From: Botryococcus braunii
Lineage: Eukaryota > Chlorophyta > Trebouxiophyceae
Length of the DNA stretch: 15,000 nt
Direction: 5' to 3'
NCBI GenBank assembly: GCA_002005505.1
Contig: KV908431.1
Coordinates: 411,142-426,141, forward strand
A program made the position numbers and the translations under genes. Positions 12,712-15,000 of the stretch are shown piece by piece. The first letter of the stretch is position 1. Each line of letters starts with the position of its first letter. A model generated the notes under the pieces. That model did no database searches. It was not told where the DNA came from and saw only the letters and a list, made by a program, of their open reading frames with translations.

Positions 12712-13128
12712 TTAATCATCATGGAGGTACTCCATAACATCGTCTAAGGTTCCGTCTCTAGAGGCCCTCTGGAGGATGTATGCGATGTTAGCCTTTTTTG
12801 GCCGGGAAGATGTAGTTTTTCCTTCCGGCTTGACTTGCTCGTCGAGGTCATCATCATTGTTGTTGCTGTTGTTATTCTTGCTGCTGTCGCGGTTGTTTCG
12901 TCGTTGCTGTTGTACGGTCGTGTTTGTGGTTGTTGTTTTTTTTTGGGTTGCAACCCACTCTGGTGCTGTTTTGTTGTCATCGCCAATGTCGTTTTCGTTG
13001 TCATTGTCGATGAAATATGGTGGCGTTAACATTGGTTTTGTAATTAAGATTGAAGCGTATCCTAATCGCACATCAGAAATCTTGCATGTGGGTACGAGGA
13101 ATCTAGGGGCTTTTATGAACATCCTCAA
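12712..13128 (-). CDS. Doubtful Asn/Asp-rich open frame in repeat copy 2
   Basis: 138 codons, the counterpart of 4437-4862, with the same ending (NIAYILQRASRDGTLDDV) and a TAA inside ATTAAA. An in-frame size change of three bases in the GTT-rich part keeps the frame. Replacement changes dominate between the copies, so selection for a protein is not supported. It is unrecognised. Confidence 0.15.
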   Translation of the reverse strand: MRMFIKAPRFLVPTCKISDVRLGYASILITKPMLTPPYFIDNDNENDIGDDNKTAPEWVATQKKTTTTNTTVQQQRRNNRDSSKNNNSNNNDDDLDEQVKPEGKTTSSRPKKANIAYILQRASRDGTLDDVMEYLHDD

Positions 13129-13285
13129 TACAACATTCTCATACCAGCCCTAGGGTTCCAGCATGCGTGGCACACTCCTAGACGCACTCAATTTAAGATT
13201 AAGAGTGAAGGCTATTCTAACCGCATACCAAAATTCCATCATGCAGGGACGCGGAATCCAGGGGCCAAATACTGAAGGTGATATT

Positions 13286-13559
<274 letters not shown>

Positions 13560-13567
13560 TTGAGCGA

Positions 13568-14256
<689 letters not shown>

Positions 14257-14282
14257 AGAGCAGGGATTTGAGCTTGTGGGTA

Positions 14283-14302
14283 AAGGGGTTGGCCAACCCC
14301 TT
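14283..14302. repeat. Perfect 20-base palindrome near insertion right end
   Basis: AAGGGGTTGGCCAACCCCTT is its own reverse complement. It lies eight bases before the right copy of the 11-base direct repeat and is absent from copy 1. Confidence 0.9.
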
Positions 14303-14421
14303 GGTGTAGAGCACTCAATTTGTAAGAGCGCATCGGCACAAGTGACATGGTGAGATGCAAAAATATGCATACTCTAACATACATCAACATTGAGACGGCT
14401 AGGTGCTCCAAACGTCCAAGA

Positions 14422-14571
14422 GGCTGCATATGTCCCCCGTTGGAACTAAGGCTGCATTTGTATACCCATTAGTAATGCGGCTGCATGTGTATCTCTTTAG
14501 TAGTAAGGCTCCGCTTGTATCCCCATCAGTAATAAGGCTGCATATGCACCCCCATTAGAAATCCAGATGCA
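14422..14571. repeat. 28-base minisatellite, about 5 units (copy 2)
   Basis: This is the counterpart of 5016-5343 with fewer units, including one B-type unit (CTCCGCTTGTATCCCC). It shows that the array length has changed since the block was duplicated. Confidence 0.85.
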
Positions 14572-15000
14572 ATGTTCTTACTGAAGTAATGATGTCTCAA
14601 GCCAAGCGCAGGCAGGTGCGCAATCCAAAAGCTTCTGCATCTTATCAATCACCTGCACGTTACGACATGAGGGAAGATTGGGGGGGGGGGGGACATGCTT
14701 CTCAAAAGACCCGAAAAATAAGAAACTAAATAGTAAAAAGCTTAGCTGCGCCAATCAACTCAACAAGCCACGACTTTGTCAATGCAGCTTTGATTGACAA
14801 GTATTTCAAACTATCAGAACGGATTCCTTGAAATCTCCGGCCCTCAAACAGGAAACTGGCGAAAGCTTCGCAGTTTCCGACCCGTTATAGAATCCCGCTT
14901 CAATCTTTCTCGCCTTTCTCATCGTCGGGCTGGAATGGCCGCTTTCCTAGGTGGCAATCCTCAGATAACGGGGCATGGTATATTCTCGACTCTAGGAGTC

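Noticed and set aside
14283..14321. A Helitron-type 3' end, suggested by the palindrome near the right end of the insertion.
   Set aside because: The expected CTRR end is absent and an 11-base direct repeat is present, whereas Helitrons make no target duplication.

Overview
This is a piece of a eukaryotic nuclear genome, most likely from an invertebrate animal. It has GT-AG introns, exons as short as 40 bases, very abundant simple repeats (CA/GT, GA, poly-G, TGCG), several minisatellites, and no dense gene array. A secreted EF-hand protein with closely paired EF-hands recalls molluscan secretory and shell-matrix proteins, but that taxonomic guess is inference only.

The one well supported gene is on the minus strand, about 10858 down to 7863. 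Five coding exons can be joined by consensus splice sites with matching phases: a signal-peptide exon (10772-10858), an EF-hand exon (10125-10199), a 40-base exon (9167-9206), a 128-base exon (8633-8760) and a second 40-base exon (7863-7902). Together they encode 124 residues: a signal peptide, three complete EF-hand loops and the first half of a fourth. Two EF-hand loops are split by introns at the conserved loop glycine. The 3' end was not found with confidence; a weak candidate last exon is at 6911-7032.

On the plus strand, two isolated exon-like segments stand out. One at 1632-1746 is cysteine-rich and carries a phospholipase-A2-type CCxxHDxC motif. The other, at 2663-2791, is proline-rich and ends at an excellent splice donor. 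Neither could be joined securely into a gene.

The EF-hand gene sits between two direct copies of a repeat block. Copy 1 is about 3480-5793, and copy 2 is about 11709 to the end of the window, interrupted by a 1.1 kb insertion. Each copy contains, in order, a CA microsatellite, a C-rich stretch that reads as spurious proline-rich protein, a GTT-rich stretch, a 28-base minisatellite, a poly-G run and unique sequence. The insertion in copy 2 is flanked by an 11-base direct repeat that is single in copy 1.

The rest of the window is gene-poor: 52-1630 and 1867-2660 (no firm gene), 5800-6910 (minisatellites), 7040-7800 (simple repeats) and 10860-11700 (5' flank of the EF-hand gene).
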